In this document: piece after piece, positions 16,853 to 24,241 of the stretch
How positions within the stretch are numbered: the stretch's first letter is position 1
Layout of the letters: each line of letters opens with the position of its first letter
IMG/VR virus record: IMGVR_UViG_3300022187_000173
Span: 1 to 28,138 of that record
Source of the DNA: a virus
DNA: 28,138 bases
Reading direction: 5' to 3' (one strand)
Made by a program: the position numbers and the translations under genes
The notes under the pieces: model-generated
Told to the model about the DNA's origin: nothing
Databases searched by the model: none
What the model saw: the letters and a program-made list of their open reading frames with translations, nothing else

Positions 16853-18544
16853 ATGTTTAGACGGATACTGGATGAGAGGGAATATTCAGGAGCGGATCTG
16901 ATATGGCTCCTGGAGGTCAATTGGGGAGGAGCCCTCTATCGTTTCTCCAATATTCCGATCAAGGTCTCATATAATGGCGGCGAATTACCATTCGAGGGTC
17001 AATTGGACGCCCTGGACTATACAGAGGCCGCCGATCTATTTGATATATCGGTCGAGGCTAATTCGATCTCCGTCTCTGTCATTTTTCCGGTGGATATGGT
17101 CCAAGAGTTTAGAGCGGGGAGAATATTAGACGGCTCCAGGGCGGAGCTCTCCTATATCATGTCTCGAGGTGGAGCTCCTCTCCAGACTTGGGAGGAGCGG
17201 ATCCTATTATTTAAGGGGGAGATTAGTCAGCCAATTATCGGAGATCCAGAGGAGCCGGTCGGATTTGCGGCGTTCTCGATAGAACAACAACCTTATGACA
17301 TGAGCGGCTATCTGATAGACAGAGACGATCTGATCAATACTGGAAAATTTCCATATCTCCCGGAGGATATAGGTCCCGGAAAAGCGTACCCTTTCGTTTT
17401 TGGTAATCCCTCCAATTCTATCCGGTCGGATGGATCGAACGTTCCTAATCTCCACTCCACCCCGGCTTATCCAATTGAGAGCCGACATGGCGGAGGAGAG
17501 GGGGTTCCTAACCATGACTATCTCATGATAGCGGGCCATAAAGTTGAGGCCTCTACAGTAATGATCCGAGATGGAGATTATCGAATAGCTACTGTCTCAG
17601 TCCAGGAGAGCAAGGATAGTAATGGCGTTGTATATTCTTATGTGGATATTCATGGCTCCTCTGTCTATGAACCGGACGATACGGGACATTCGAGCAAATC
17701 CTATTTTACGAAGTGGTATAATCCAGGCGCCGGCGGGAGTTATGCGGGCTCTCATTTAAACCCTTATGGAGAGGGGATCCTCGAGGGCGGAGGAGACCTC
17801 ATTCGATACGCTCTATCAAAGACGGGAATGGAGGTCGATTGGACCGCCTGGGGAGCTGTCTCAGATCTCCTAAATCAGTATCAATTCGCCGGCTATGTGA
17901 ATGATCCGACCGTTACCTCTTGGGACTGGCTAAATCAGAATATTCTCCCCCTTATGCCCGTCTCTGTAGTCTCTGGACCTTATGGCCTCCGCCCGGTGAT
18001 TTATCTCCAGTATTTCCAAGGTACAAAAATACATTTTACTACCCACATTCTCGAGGGCTCAGATTTCCAGAGAGTGTCAGCTCTCGAGGCGGCTAATAGC
18101 CTGGATGAAATATACAATGTTATTGAGCTCCGTTATGCTAAAGATGGATCGGGATCTTTTATGAGCTACTATTCGATCGGATATGATCTCGATTATGAGA
18201 CGGTGACAATAGATCGAGATGGATACGCTAAATTGTCTCAGGAGAGATATGGAGTGAGACGGAATGTGATCGAGAGTGATTATATCTATGATACAGGGAC
18301 CGCCGGGAGAGTGGCTCGCTATCTTCTCCGGAGCTCCTGTCTAGTAAAAAGGCGGATCCAGTATCGAGCGGCTCCGAGATATGGATTTTTAATGGTCGGA
18401 GATGTTATCGGATTGACCTCCGCCTCTCTCTATCTCGAGGAACAGATAGCGACAATTGTATCCAAAAAGTGGGATAGGACCTCCTGGGTCTATGATATAT
18501 TAATCGAGGATAATCCATTCACCACCTCGAGAGGAGTAAGCTAA
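16853..18544 (+). CDS. Tail-tip or hub-like structural protein (putative)
   Basis: A 563-residue mixed protein with no recognised motif. The N-terminal part (residues 1-150) is beta-rich and starts with LLEVNWGGALYRFSNIPI. The middle includes an acidic segment with YLIDRDDLINTGKFPYLPED, and the C-terminal region (about 400-563) carries YAKDGSGSFMSYYSIGYDLD and a final strand-rich domain. It lies between the large Asp-box protein and the lysis genes, so a tail hub, central fiber or tip component is likely. The ATG directly follows the preceding TAG, and its TAA overlaps the amidase ATG. Confidence 0.6.
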   Translation: MFRRILDEREYSGADLIWLLEVNWGGALYRFSNIPIKVSYNGGELPFEGQLDALDYTEAADLFDISVEANSISVSVIFPVDMVQEFRAGRILDGSRAELSYIMSRGGAPLQTWEERILLFKGEISQPIIGDPEEPVGFAAFSIEQQPYDMSGYLIDRDDLINTGKFPYLPEDIGPGKAYPFVFGNPSNSIRSDGSNVPNLHSTPAYPIESRHGGGEGVPNHDYLMIAGHKVEASTVMIRDGDYRIATVSVQESKDSNGVVYSYVDIHGSSVYEPDDTGHSSKSYFTKWYNPGAGGSYAGSHLNPYGEGILEGGGDLIRYALSKTGMEVDWTAWGAVSDLLNQYQFAGYVNDPTVTSWDWLNQNILPLMPVSVVSGPYGLRPVIYLQYFQGTKIHFTTHILEGSDFQRVSALEAANSLDEIYNVIELRYAKDGSGSFMSYYSIGYDLDYETVTIDRDGYAKLSQERYGVRRNVIESDYIYDTGTAGRVARYLLRSSCLVKRRIQYRAAPRYGFLMVGDVIGLTSASLYLEEQIATIVSKKWDRTSWVYDILIEDNPFTTSRGVS

Positions 18545-19137
18545 TGTTAGTTTTTTTGGATAGACAGCACTCCGGACAAATCCGCCGCCTGGATAGTCTC
18601 GGAGCGGTCTCCGATCTGGATGGAGATGGAGTGGAGAGTATAGAGGAGGCGGAGGCTATCTGGACGGGCTATCTCTCGATCGAGATAGAGAAATCTCTCC
18701 GAGCTCTCGATTATCATGTGATACCTATCTCGGACGGCTCCTATTCAGAGAGACACGCTCGAGTTAATGAAATGTCCTCGAGATATGAGGGTCCTCAGGT
18801 CTATCTCGCTCTGCATTTTAACGCCGGGGGCGGTAATTATGGATCGATGTTTTATGATCACCGATCCGGAGCCGGGGCGGATCTCGCCTCAAAAATATGT
18901 GATGCCTTGGAGGATTTAGCCGGTCTCGAGATTACCAAAAAAATACCATGCTCTGGAGCGGACTGGACCAAAAACGCCTATTACACGATTAAAGGAGTAG
19001 GACGCCCGGTCGCTATCTGTAGCGAGCCCGCTTTTATAGACTTCGAGGGTCATAAAAAATATTTTAATAAGGCCGGAATGGCTCAACTCGGATTTGCGAT
19101 AGCCGCCGGGATCCACAAATGGAGGAGAGGTGAATAA
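18544..19137 (+). CDS. N-acetylmuramoyl-L-alanine amidase (endolysin)
   Basis: A 197-residue zinc amidase of the Amidase_3 type that cleaves the bond between the glycan strand and stem peptide of peptidoglycan. H9 (FLDRQHSG), H91 (LALHFNAGG) and E161 (CSEPAF) match the family's metal ligands and catalytic Glu; the second Glu ligand is probably E35 or E37. Between the first His and that Glu lies DLDGDGVESIEE (24-35), a DxDxDG calcium-loop-like sequence. There is no cell-wall-binding domain and no signal peptide, so release through a holin is expected. The next gene is a small membrane protein suited to that task. Confidence 0.87.
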   Translation: MLVFLDRQHSGQIRRLDSLGAVSDLDGDGVESIEEAEAIWTGYLSIEIEKSLRALDYHVIPISDGSYSERHARVNEMSSRYEGPQVYLALHFNAGGGNYGSMFYDHRSGAGADLASKICDALEDLAGLEITKKIPCSGADWTKNAYYTIKGVGRPVAICSEPAFIDFEGHKKYFNKAGMAQLGFAIAAGIHKWRRGE

Positions 19138-19457
19138 TGGATGATAGTATATTGATGATATTAACTGGACCCGCCTCCGCTTTAGCGCTAGCGGTTTCTC
19201 TCCTCTGGGGTCTCGCTCGATACGCCGGAAAGATCCTCCCTGGGGTGATTGATCGACATATGTCTCAAGTCGATGCCATAATCGGACGGCTCGAGCAAAT
19301 GGAGAGAGATAGCCAGGAGAACCGAGAGATATATCGGAAAATGATAAGCGGGCTCCACGCTCGAATTAATCCGGTTGAAAACGATGTTAAAGAAATAAAG
19401 TATTACCTCAAACTCGAGGATAATAAGCAAAAGACCACAAATAGCGATGGAGGCTAA
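19137..19457 (+). CDS. Holin-like membrane protein
   Basis: A 106-residue protein with one hydrophobic segment at residues 5-27 (GPASALALAVSLLWGLA within it), a short basic turn and a long charged coiled coil (about 42-90). It follows the endolysin with a one-base overlap (TAATG), the usual place for a holin or other lysis membrane protein. A single membrane segment fits class III holins, but the long cytoplasmic coiled coil also resembles inner-membrane spanin or hydrolase XhlA-type proteins. The lysis role is inferred from position. Confidence 0.62.
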   Translation: MDDSILMILTGPASALALAVSLLWGLARYAGKILPGVIDRHMSQVDAIIGRLEQMERDSQENREIYRKMISGLHARINPVENDVKEIKYYLKLEDNKQKTTNSDGG

Positions 19458-19459
19458 AA

Positions 19460-19783
19460 ATGGCATATAACAACGAGGCTCCTTTTCAGGTGCGAAAACA
19501 CATTCAATTCTTAGGCGGCGTCCGAGTGGCGTCTATTACCGGAGACGATACTCTCACAGTAGCGAGCTCCACATTCCAAGTTCTAGACGGAGGCGGTTCT
19601 GATTATGATGTCAATCTCCCGGCGGAGGAGGAAGGTATCTATTTCTGGATCACAAATGCGGGCGCTACTAATGCTCTAGTGGTCAAGAATGACGCAGCGG
19701 CGACTATTGTATCATTAGCGGCGGGAGAGGCGGCCCTGGTGGTTTGTAATGGTACAGACTGGAAACAAGTAATCAAGGCATAG
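19460..19783 (+). CDS. Small beta-rich virion-like protein
   Basis: A 107-residue protein with short beta segments: YDVNLPAEEEGIYFWITNAG, followed by NALVVKNDAAATIVSLAAGE and ending in CNGTDWKQVIKA. This pattern (a YDVxLP strand, then a TNA turn and a C-terminal NGTDW strand) recurs in small virion or decoration proteins of phages. It starts three bases after the holin-like gene, in the last position of the late operon, far from the other head genes. It may be a decoration protein or a fiber accessory. Family knowledge is approximate. Confidence 0.55.
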   Translation: MAYNNEAPFQVRKHIQFLGGVRVASITGDDTLTVASSTFQVLDGGGSDYDVNLPAEEEGIYFWITNAGATNALVVKNDAAATIVSLAAGEAALVVCNGTDWKQVIKA

Positions 19784-19786
19784 CCT

Positions 19787-19819
19787 AAAAGTGAAAACCC
19801 CCCGGACTATCCGGGGGGT
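19787..19819 (-). terminator. Intrinsic terminator of the leftward early operon
   Basis: CCCCCCGG (19798-19805) and CCGGGGGG (19811-19818) form a perfect 8-bp stem around the loop ACTAT, extended by an A-T pair (19797/19819). Read leftward, it is followed by TTTT CAC TTTT (19797-19787), a good U tract. Read rightward there is no T run (TACCAATT), though the hairpin may still weaken read-through from the late genes. It separates converging transcription units. Confidence 0.85.
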
Positions 19820-19888
19820 ACCAATTAACCAAATAAACAGAGAGTAGCTCTCCAGAGAATTAATAACATGGTCAAGAGATAGATCTAT

Positions 19889-20083
19889 CTATTTATAAAA
19901 GTTTATCTTGCCCAGGAGATCTCTAATCTCCACTCTCAGGAGACGGATATATCCGACTATCTCCATTCTCTCCTCTCGATCCATTTGGGGCCATTTCTCG
20001 ATCTGATATTCTTGAGCTAATCGGATCTCCTTTACTTTAAAGCGGAGCATTTGGAGAATTGGGGATTTGTATATCGTTTTCAT
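19889..20083 (-). CDS. Small basic helical protein
   Basis: A 64-residue protein rich in Lys, Arg, Glu and Ile, predicted to be mostly helical (EIRLAQEYQIEKW, EERMEIVGYIRLLRVEIRDL). It has no cysteine, signal peptide or membrane segment. It is the last gene of the leftward operon, starting one base after the stop of the annealase gene, with GGAG just upstream of its ATG. No family was recognised; a small accessory to recombination or host takeover would fit its place. Confidence 0.6.
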   Translation of the reverse strand: MKTIYKSPILQMLRFKVKEIRLAQEYQIEKWPQMDREERMEIVGYIRLLRVEIRDLLGKINFYK

Positions 20084-20084
20084 T

Positions 20085-20846
20085 TTATCTCCAGGCCGGC
20101 GGGATCATGTCTGGAGATTTGCCTAATTTCATCACGAAATTTCGACGGCGCTCTGTAGTCCAGGCGGAGGGTTTACCCCAATTATTCTCTAGGGTCCACG
20201 CCTTAATATTAGCGTATCCTCCATATTGATCACATTTGGCACAGAACCATTTCTGATCATTCTTCCACCCTGGGTCTCTCTCCTCCTCCTCTGTCTCCTG
20301 GACAGGCTCTGTCTTTTGGACTGGAGCTGATACTCGAGGAGGCTCTGGAGAGGGGGTCGACGGAGGGAGCGCCTGGAGAGGGAGAGCGGGAATATCTGCA
20401 TATCCAATAAAGCGACCTTTCGAGGAGATATAAATATCGCCCTTATCCTTTATTTGATGCCACCGAACGTCCAAGGTGTACAAATAGCGACCGATCCCCC
20501 AGTGGACCGCCGCTCGCTTTAAGGCGTCCGAATAGGCCCCCTTTATAGGCTCGATATTAGACGGCTCGGCGGCGTCCGTTTTTGTCACCCAGGAGCCGTC
20601 TTTCATTTGGATCGAGAGACGGCATTCGAGGCCCTCTCCAATTGGTGTTTTATGATACTCGGCTCTCCAGTTTTCAGGACCGACCACATTATCCAGGCGA
20701 TCCATTACGGCTCGAGCGGTGATATACGGGAGTAATTGGACCTTATCTCCTTTTTTTGAGACTGAGCCCGCTCTCCACTCGAGATCCCCAGAGGGAAAAG
20801 GGAGGAGGAAATTAGCGAGAGGCTGTTTAAAATGGGTTTTACTCAT
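20085..20846 (-). CDS. Rad52-type single-strand annealing protein
   Basis: A 253-residue recombinase that anneals complementary single strands during phage recombination and replication. Residues 41-60 (YITARAVMDRLDNVVGPENW) are the family's signature, followed by a beta segment (LECRLSIQMKDGSW) and AYSDALKRAAVHWGIGRYLY at 104-123, another conserved block. Residues about 155-195 are a Pro/Glu-rich flexible linker, and the C-terminal 55 residues hold one CxxC (C202, C205), too few for a full zinc finger. Such C-termini often bind SSB. It is separated from the phage nucleases, which are in the opposite operon. Confidence 0.87.
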   Translation of the reverse strand: MSKTHFKQPLANFLLPFPSGDLEWRAGSVSKKGDKVQLLPYITARAVMDRLDNVVGPENWRAEYHKTPIGEGLECRLSIQMKDGSWVTKTDAAEPSNIEPIKGAYSDALKRAAVHWGIGRYLYTLDVRWHQIKDKGDIYISSKGRFIGYADIPALPLQALPPSTPSPEPPRVSAPVQKTEPVQETEEEERDPGWKNDQKWFCAKCDQYGGYANIKAWTLENNWGKPSAWTTERRRNFVMKLGKSPDMIPPAWR

Positions 20847-20977
20847 GAGTTATCTCCTTTGAGGTCGATAGTACAATACGCCCAAAATATAGCGCAGAGA
20901 CAGAGCGCAGAGGCGAATATTAGATAATGGGTCAAGTATGCCCAATTGTGAATGTCTATAATGATTTGTGAGATCAT
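20843..20977 (-). CDS. 44-residue single-pass membrane protein
   Basis: A short gene between two larger leftward genes. It starts at ATG 20977, preceded by an AGGAG site, and its TGA overlaps the annealase ATG (ATGA). The product begins MISQIIIDIHNWAYL and has a hydrophobic stretch (about residues 15-36, LTHYLIFASALCLCAIFWAY) followed by a short polar tail (CTIDLKGDNS). The overlap and ribosome site make it a convincing gene. A small membrane protein in an early operon could act on the host envelope or in superinfection exclusion, but that is a guess. Confidence 0.6.
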   Translation of the reverse strand: MISQIIIDIHNWAYLTHYLIFASALCLCAIFWAYCTIDLKGDNS

Positions 20978-20988
20978 GGTTTCTCCTA

Positions 20989-21321
20989 TTAATTCCATTG
21001 CTCTAAGATTGGGTTTATGAGAGCTTCTGTGTAATCATTCGCCGCATGATCACAAATTACGGATGAGGGTTGATCATAATTATTATCCCAAATTAGGATT
21101 ATCCATCCGAGACGCTCGTTCGTCTCTGCGCAACGGATACGCAATAGATCATGATCAGTACTATTAAGCGCTTTTAAAATATCTAATTTATTTGTGGACT
21201 TGCTAAGGGTCCACTCCTCTCCGTCATTTACTGAGATACTTTTATTTGTTGATAGAATTGTTGTGACAAGCTGAACAACGATCTTTTTTTCATCCAGGGT
21301 GCAATACTTGAGATATGACAT
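20989..21321 (-). CDS. Leftward early protein of unknown function
   Basis: A 110-residue protein, the first gene of the leftward operon, transcribed away from the HTH regulator across the divergent control region. It begins MSYLKYCTLDEKKIVVQLV and contains mixed alpha/beta segments (RLGWIILIWDN, AANDYTEALINPILEQ), with three cysteines and no membrane segment. Base composition here and in the control region is more AT-rich than in the late genes, which can reflect recent exchange of early regulatory genes. No family was recognised. Confidence 0.68.
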   Translation of the reverse strand: MSYLKYCTLDEKKIVVQLVTTILSTNKSISVNDGEEWTLSKSTNKLDILKALNSTDHDLLRIRCAETNERLGWIILIWDNNYDQPSSVICDHAANDYTEALINPILEQWN

Positions 21322-21367
21322 GTTTTCCTCGGGTTTATGTGAGATTGATTTCTCATGATTAAGTTAA

Positions 21368-21391
21368 ATGCAAATATGCAAATATGCAAAT
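21368..21391. repeat. Three tandem ATGCAAAT octamers (putative operator)
   Basis: Three perfect, head-to-tail copies of ATGCAAAT occupy 21368-21375, 21376-21383 and 21384-21391. The TGCAAA core recurs in the adjacent inverted repeat. Repeats of this size within a divergent promoter region, next to an HTH gene, are most simply binding sites for that regulator. Confidence 0.72.
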
Positions 21392-21395
21392 ATAT

Positions 21396-21411
21396 TTTGC
21401 AATTGTGCAAA
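21396..21411. repeat. TTTGCA-ATTG-TGCAAA inverted repeat (putative operator)
   Basis: A perfect 6-bp dyad with a 4-bp centre, sharing TGCAAA with the neighbouring octamers. It is centred about 55 bp before the HTH gene's start codon and suits a dimeric HTH repressor. It could also form a small hairpin, but its position among direct repeats favours protein binding. Confidence 0.65.
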
Positions 21412-21458
21412 TAAAAGTTTAAGTCTGAAAAGTGCACACACTAACCAGGAGGTCATAA

Positions 21459-21701
21459 ATGCACTTTTCAGAATGGCTCCAGGCTCAAATGGAACGCCTG
21501 GATCTCAACTATACGCAGCTCTCTAAATTGAGCGGCGTCGATATTAGTCTCCTCTCTCGATATGTCTCTGGAGAGGTCAAGCCTAAATCGAAAAATATCC
21601 GCCGTCTCTCTACAGCTCTCCACCTTGCTTATCGTGAGAGCGGAGAGGAGCTGTCGACCCTCGAGATTACGGCTCAAATTGTGGAGGTCCTGGATGATTA
21701 G
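21459..21701 (+). CDS. XRE/Cro-type HTH transcription regulator
   Basis: An 80-residue protein with an HTH at about residues 17-45 (LNYTQLSKLSGVDISLLSRY, then SGEVKPKSKNIRRL), the pattern of phage Cro and CI-type DNA-binding domains. There is no C-terminal dimerisation or self-cleavage domain, so it resembles Cro more than a full CI repressor. A very strong site (AGGAGG at 21449-21454) precedes the ATG. The product most likely binds the repeats just upstream and controls both early operons. It overlaps the RusA gene by eight bases. Confidence 0.84.
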   Translation: MHFSEWLQAQMERLDLNYTQLSKLSGVDISLLSRYVSGEVKPKSKNIRRLSTALHLAYRESGEELSTLEITAQIVEVLDD

Positions 21702-22110
21702 ATTAGGGCCCTTTTTCATACTTGGAGAGCCGGTCGCTATGGGTCGCCCTCGATTTACTCGGACCGGGCGTGTCTATACTCCGAAAAAAACGGAGGAGGC
21801 GCTCGAGGGAGTGGTCCAGGCTATCCGAGATTATGAAGATCACACGATGAAGATCGAGACGATCTCTAAACCTGTTCATGTCGTAATGGATTTTACACAC
21901 TCTCGACCAAAAAGAATGAGGAAGGGAGGGAGAGTGATTAAAGGGACTAAACCCGATCTCGATAATCTTATCAAATTAGTTCTGGACGGCATATCTAAAA
22001 GCGGGATCTGGACGGATGATAATATCGTCTCTCAAGTGACAGCAAAAAAATATTACGGCTCCACATTTGATAAACCATATACGGTTTTTTACATTTTCGA
22101 GGCGGAGTAA
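21694..22110 (+). CDS. rusA: RusA-family Holliday junction resolvase
   Basis: A 138-residue endonuclease that resolves branched DNA before packaging. The family core is present: a Gly-Arg-Pro-Arg stretch (GEPVAMGRPRFTRTGRVYTP, residues 11-30), then KPDLDN (86-91) with D88 and D90, K94 and D98, and WTDDN with D108/D109, matching the acidic metal-binding residues and lysine of RusA. ATG 21694 overlaps the HTH gene's end and has GGAGG upstream; an in-frame ATG at 21562 would lie wholly inside the HTH gene. Confidence 0.92.
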   Translation: MIRLGPFFILGEPVAMGRPRFTRTGRVYTPKKTEEALEGVVQAIRDYEDHTMKIETISKPVHVVMDFTHSRPKRMRKGGRVIKGTKPDLDNLIKLVLDGISKSGIWTDDNIVSQVTAKKYYGSTFDKPYTVFYIFEAE

Positions 22111-22961
22111 TGAGAGATCCTCGAGGGCTACATTTAACGCTTTATGCGTCCTGTTTCGACAATAAAGGCGGAGGGTTTACCCTCGAGCCCCCGGAGCGTC
22201 TCGGGACTATCATTCGGCCGGCCTCCTGGAGCAAGCCTCCGAAAAAGAAGGATCTCCTTTGTTGGAGCCCGGCGAGATACGCCCCTGGACAGCTCAGAGC
22301 TAAATCGAATGTGATCTCCGTCTCATGTCTAGTCTATGACATAGACGACGGAGCTCCGTTCGACATGCATAATCTATTTAGTGATTATCGCTATTATGCT
22401 CACTCGACGTTTTCACATAAACCAGAGGCTCCGAAATGGAGACTAATCCTCCCCTTAAAGCGTCCAGTTCCCGGAGCTGAATGGAGGAGAGCCTGGAGAG
22501 CCGGAAAAGAGATCTTTCAATCTCGGACTGGATGCGAGATAGACGGGGTTTGTTCGGACGCCTCCAGGCTCTACTATATAGGAACCAGAGAGGCCCTGGA
22601 GTTTTCAAATCTTCATAACGGCAAATACTTAAAACTCGACTATAGCCACATTCCAGAAAAGGAGGAGAAACCAAAACAAATACAAAAAACATATCAAAAA
22701 GCCGTTTATGCCTATAATGAGGACAAGGCGGTTTATATGTCTCTCAAGACTGATCCGGAGGCTCGGAGAAGGGCGGCGGAGGCATTAGGGGCCAAAATAT
22801 CAGAGGACGGGATAGCCCGTGGGATGATATGTCCATCCTGTGGACGGGAGGATCTATGGTTTGCTATAGATCCGACACAAAAATCTAGCGCCACATGTAA
22901 TCACCTGAATTCATGTGGATATTTCATAAACTTATATGATCTTTTACTGATGGAGAAATAA
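22110..22961 (+). CDS. Primase (prim-pol-like) with C-terminal zinc motif
   Basis: A 283-residue protein probably making primers for replication. D77 and D79 in VYDIDDG are likely catalytic metal ligands, and H98 in HSTFSH with R112 in PKWRLILPL follow the prim-pol pattern, as does the later DASRLYY. At the C-terminus C241, C244, C263 and C269 (CPSCG ... CNHLNSCG, CX2C-X18-CX5C) form a probable zinc ribbon. The middle is a charged linker (about residues 190-225). Its partner helicase is the next gene, overlapping by one base (TAATG). Some phages encode these two functions as one fusion. Confidence 0.78.
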   Translation: MRDPRGLHLTLYASCFDNKGGGFTLEPPERLGTIIRPASWSKPPKKKDLLCWSPARYAPGQLRAKSNVISVSCLVYDIDDGAPFDMHNLFSDYRYYAHSTFSHKPEAPKWRLILPLKRPVPGAEWRRAWRAGKEIFQSRTGCEIDGVCSDASRLYYIGTREALEFSNLHNGKYLKLDYSHIPEKEEKPKQIQKTYQKAVYAYNEDKAVYMSLKTDPEARRRAAEALGAKISEDGIARGMICPSCGREDLWFAIDPTQKSSATCNHLNSCGYFINLYDLLLMEK

Positions 22962-24241
22962 TGGATAGAGATCAAATCGCAGAATTAGCGGGCTTTTTAA
23001 AGCCTATAGATCGAGCCGAGGATAATGTCCTGGCTCAATTGGACCGAACCTCGGATCGGGTGGAGACTGACCACGCCGGGAGACAGGTCATACTCGAGAG
23101 AGGACGCCCTCTCAAGACCAAACTTAACATTTATCGAATTATGAGTTTAGATAGCCGCCTCCGAGATCGCTATCGCTATAATGAGTTCTCGGACGAAATA
23201 TGGGAGGATGATCACCTCCTCGAGGATCACCACATAACGGAGCTGTCTTTATGGCTCTCTCGGATCTATCGTGTCTCAATTGGAAAGGAGCCACTTTATG
23301 ATCTGATCATTCGGAGAGCTCGAGATAACTCTTATCATCCTCTCCAGGATTACCTCAAATCTTTAAAATGGGATAAGGCCGATCGGATCGGGTCCATTCT
23401 ACAAGAATATTGGGGAGTGGAGGATCGACCCCTCCTCCGGGAGATCGGTCTCCGGTGGGCTATCTCCTGTGTCGCTCGAGGCCTCCGCCCTGGATGCAAA
23501 GTGGATACCGTCCTCATTCTATGCGGTCCCCAGGGCGCAAAAAAATCCACCTCTCTCCGAGTGCTAGCCGGGGATGGATATTTCTCGGATAGTCACCTCG
23601 ATATTCGATCCAAGGATAGCTATCAGCTCATACACCAGAGCGGGGTCTGGATCTGGGAATTAGCGGAGTTTTATAGTCTCAAAAATCGAGATAATGAGAA
23701 CGCTAAGATGTTCCTCTCGAGCCCCTCCGATCGATACCGTCCGAGTTATGCTAAGGCTCCAGTCAAGAGACAGCGCTCTCTCGTTTTCACCTCTACGACT
23801 AATGAGCTCGCATTCTTGACAGATAGCACCGGGAACCGCCGTTACTGGCCTGTCAATACTGGAGCGATTGATATAGAGGGCCTCCGGAGAGACCGAGATC
23901 AGATCTGGGCGGAGGCCGTCTATCGCTTTAAAAATGGAGAGAGGTGGTGGCTCGAGGGAGATCATGAGACGGAGCTCCAGGAATATCAGAAGTCTTTTGT
24001 GGTGGACGATCCCTGGGTTCCCTCTATCCAGGGTCTCCTCTCGGAGTTCGGAGACACCGGCGTTCTAATGGATCAAATATTCGACCAATTAGGACTTGAG
24101 AAACCATATCGTAATTCAGGATACGCCAGGCGGATAACGGCTATCCTTCAATCCATAGGAGCGGAGCAATTACGGCCCTCCTCTCATCCTATGACTACTC
24201 AGAAACGGCCTCGAGTATGGAGATTAAAAACAAATGAGTAA
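22961..24241 (+). CDS. VirE-type (SF3-like) replicative helicase
   Basis: A 426-residue ATPase of the virulence-associated-protein-E family, the common helicase partner of small phage primases. Walker A is GPQGAKKST at 189-197, where Lys replaces the second Gly of the textbook GK[ST]; this variant is, to my knowledge, common in the family. Walker B follows at E233/E236 (VWIWELAEF), and STTNELAFLTDSTGNRRYWP (around 287-306) carries the conserved sensor Asn and the Arg-finger-like R. The region before it (residues 100-175) is helical, with a DYLKSLKWD motif. No separate loader or polymerase gene is visible. Confidence 0.88.
   Translation: MDRDQIAELAGFLKPIDRAEDNVLAQLDRTSDRVETDHAGRQVILERGRPLKTKLNIYRIMSLDSRLRDRYRYNEFSDEIWEDDHLLEDHHITELSLWLSRIYRVSIGKEPLYDLIIRRARDNSYHPLQDYLKSLKWDKADRIGSILQEYWGVEDRPLLREIGLRWAISCVARGLRPGCKVDTVLILCGPQGAKKSTSLRVLAGDGYFSDSHLDIRSKDSYQLIHQSGVWIWELAEFYSLKNRDNENAKMFLSSPSDRYRPSYAKAPVKRQRSLVFTSTTNELAFLTDSTGNRRYWPVNTGAIDIEGLRRDRDQIWAEAVYRFKNGERWWLEGDHETELQEYQKSFVVDDPWVPSIQGLLSEFGDTGVLMDQIFDQLGLEKPYRNSGYARRITAILQSIGAEQLRPSSHPMTTQKRPRVWRLKTNE

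Larger units (their letters stand above)
21322..21458. promoter_or_regulatory. Divergent early control region
   Basis: This AT-rich region separates the leftward operon from the HTH regulator and must hold promoters for both directions. It contains tandem octamers, an inverted repeat (both listed separately) and a weaker dyad TGAGA-TTGATT-TCTCA (21340-21355) near the leftward start. Possible sigma-70 elements overlap the repeats: TATATT at 21391-21396 as a rightward -10, and TTGCAA at 21397-21402 as a -35 usable in either direction. The rightward gene has the site AGGAGG before its ATG. This layout matches a repressor-operator switch. Confidence 0.65.

Noticed and set aside
19797-19819. Rightward terminator after the late operon
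   Set aside because: No T tract follows on the + strand; the U tract is present only for leftward transcription.
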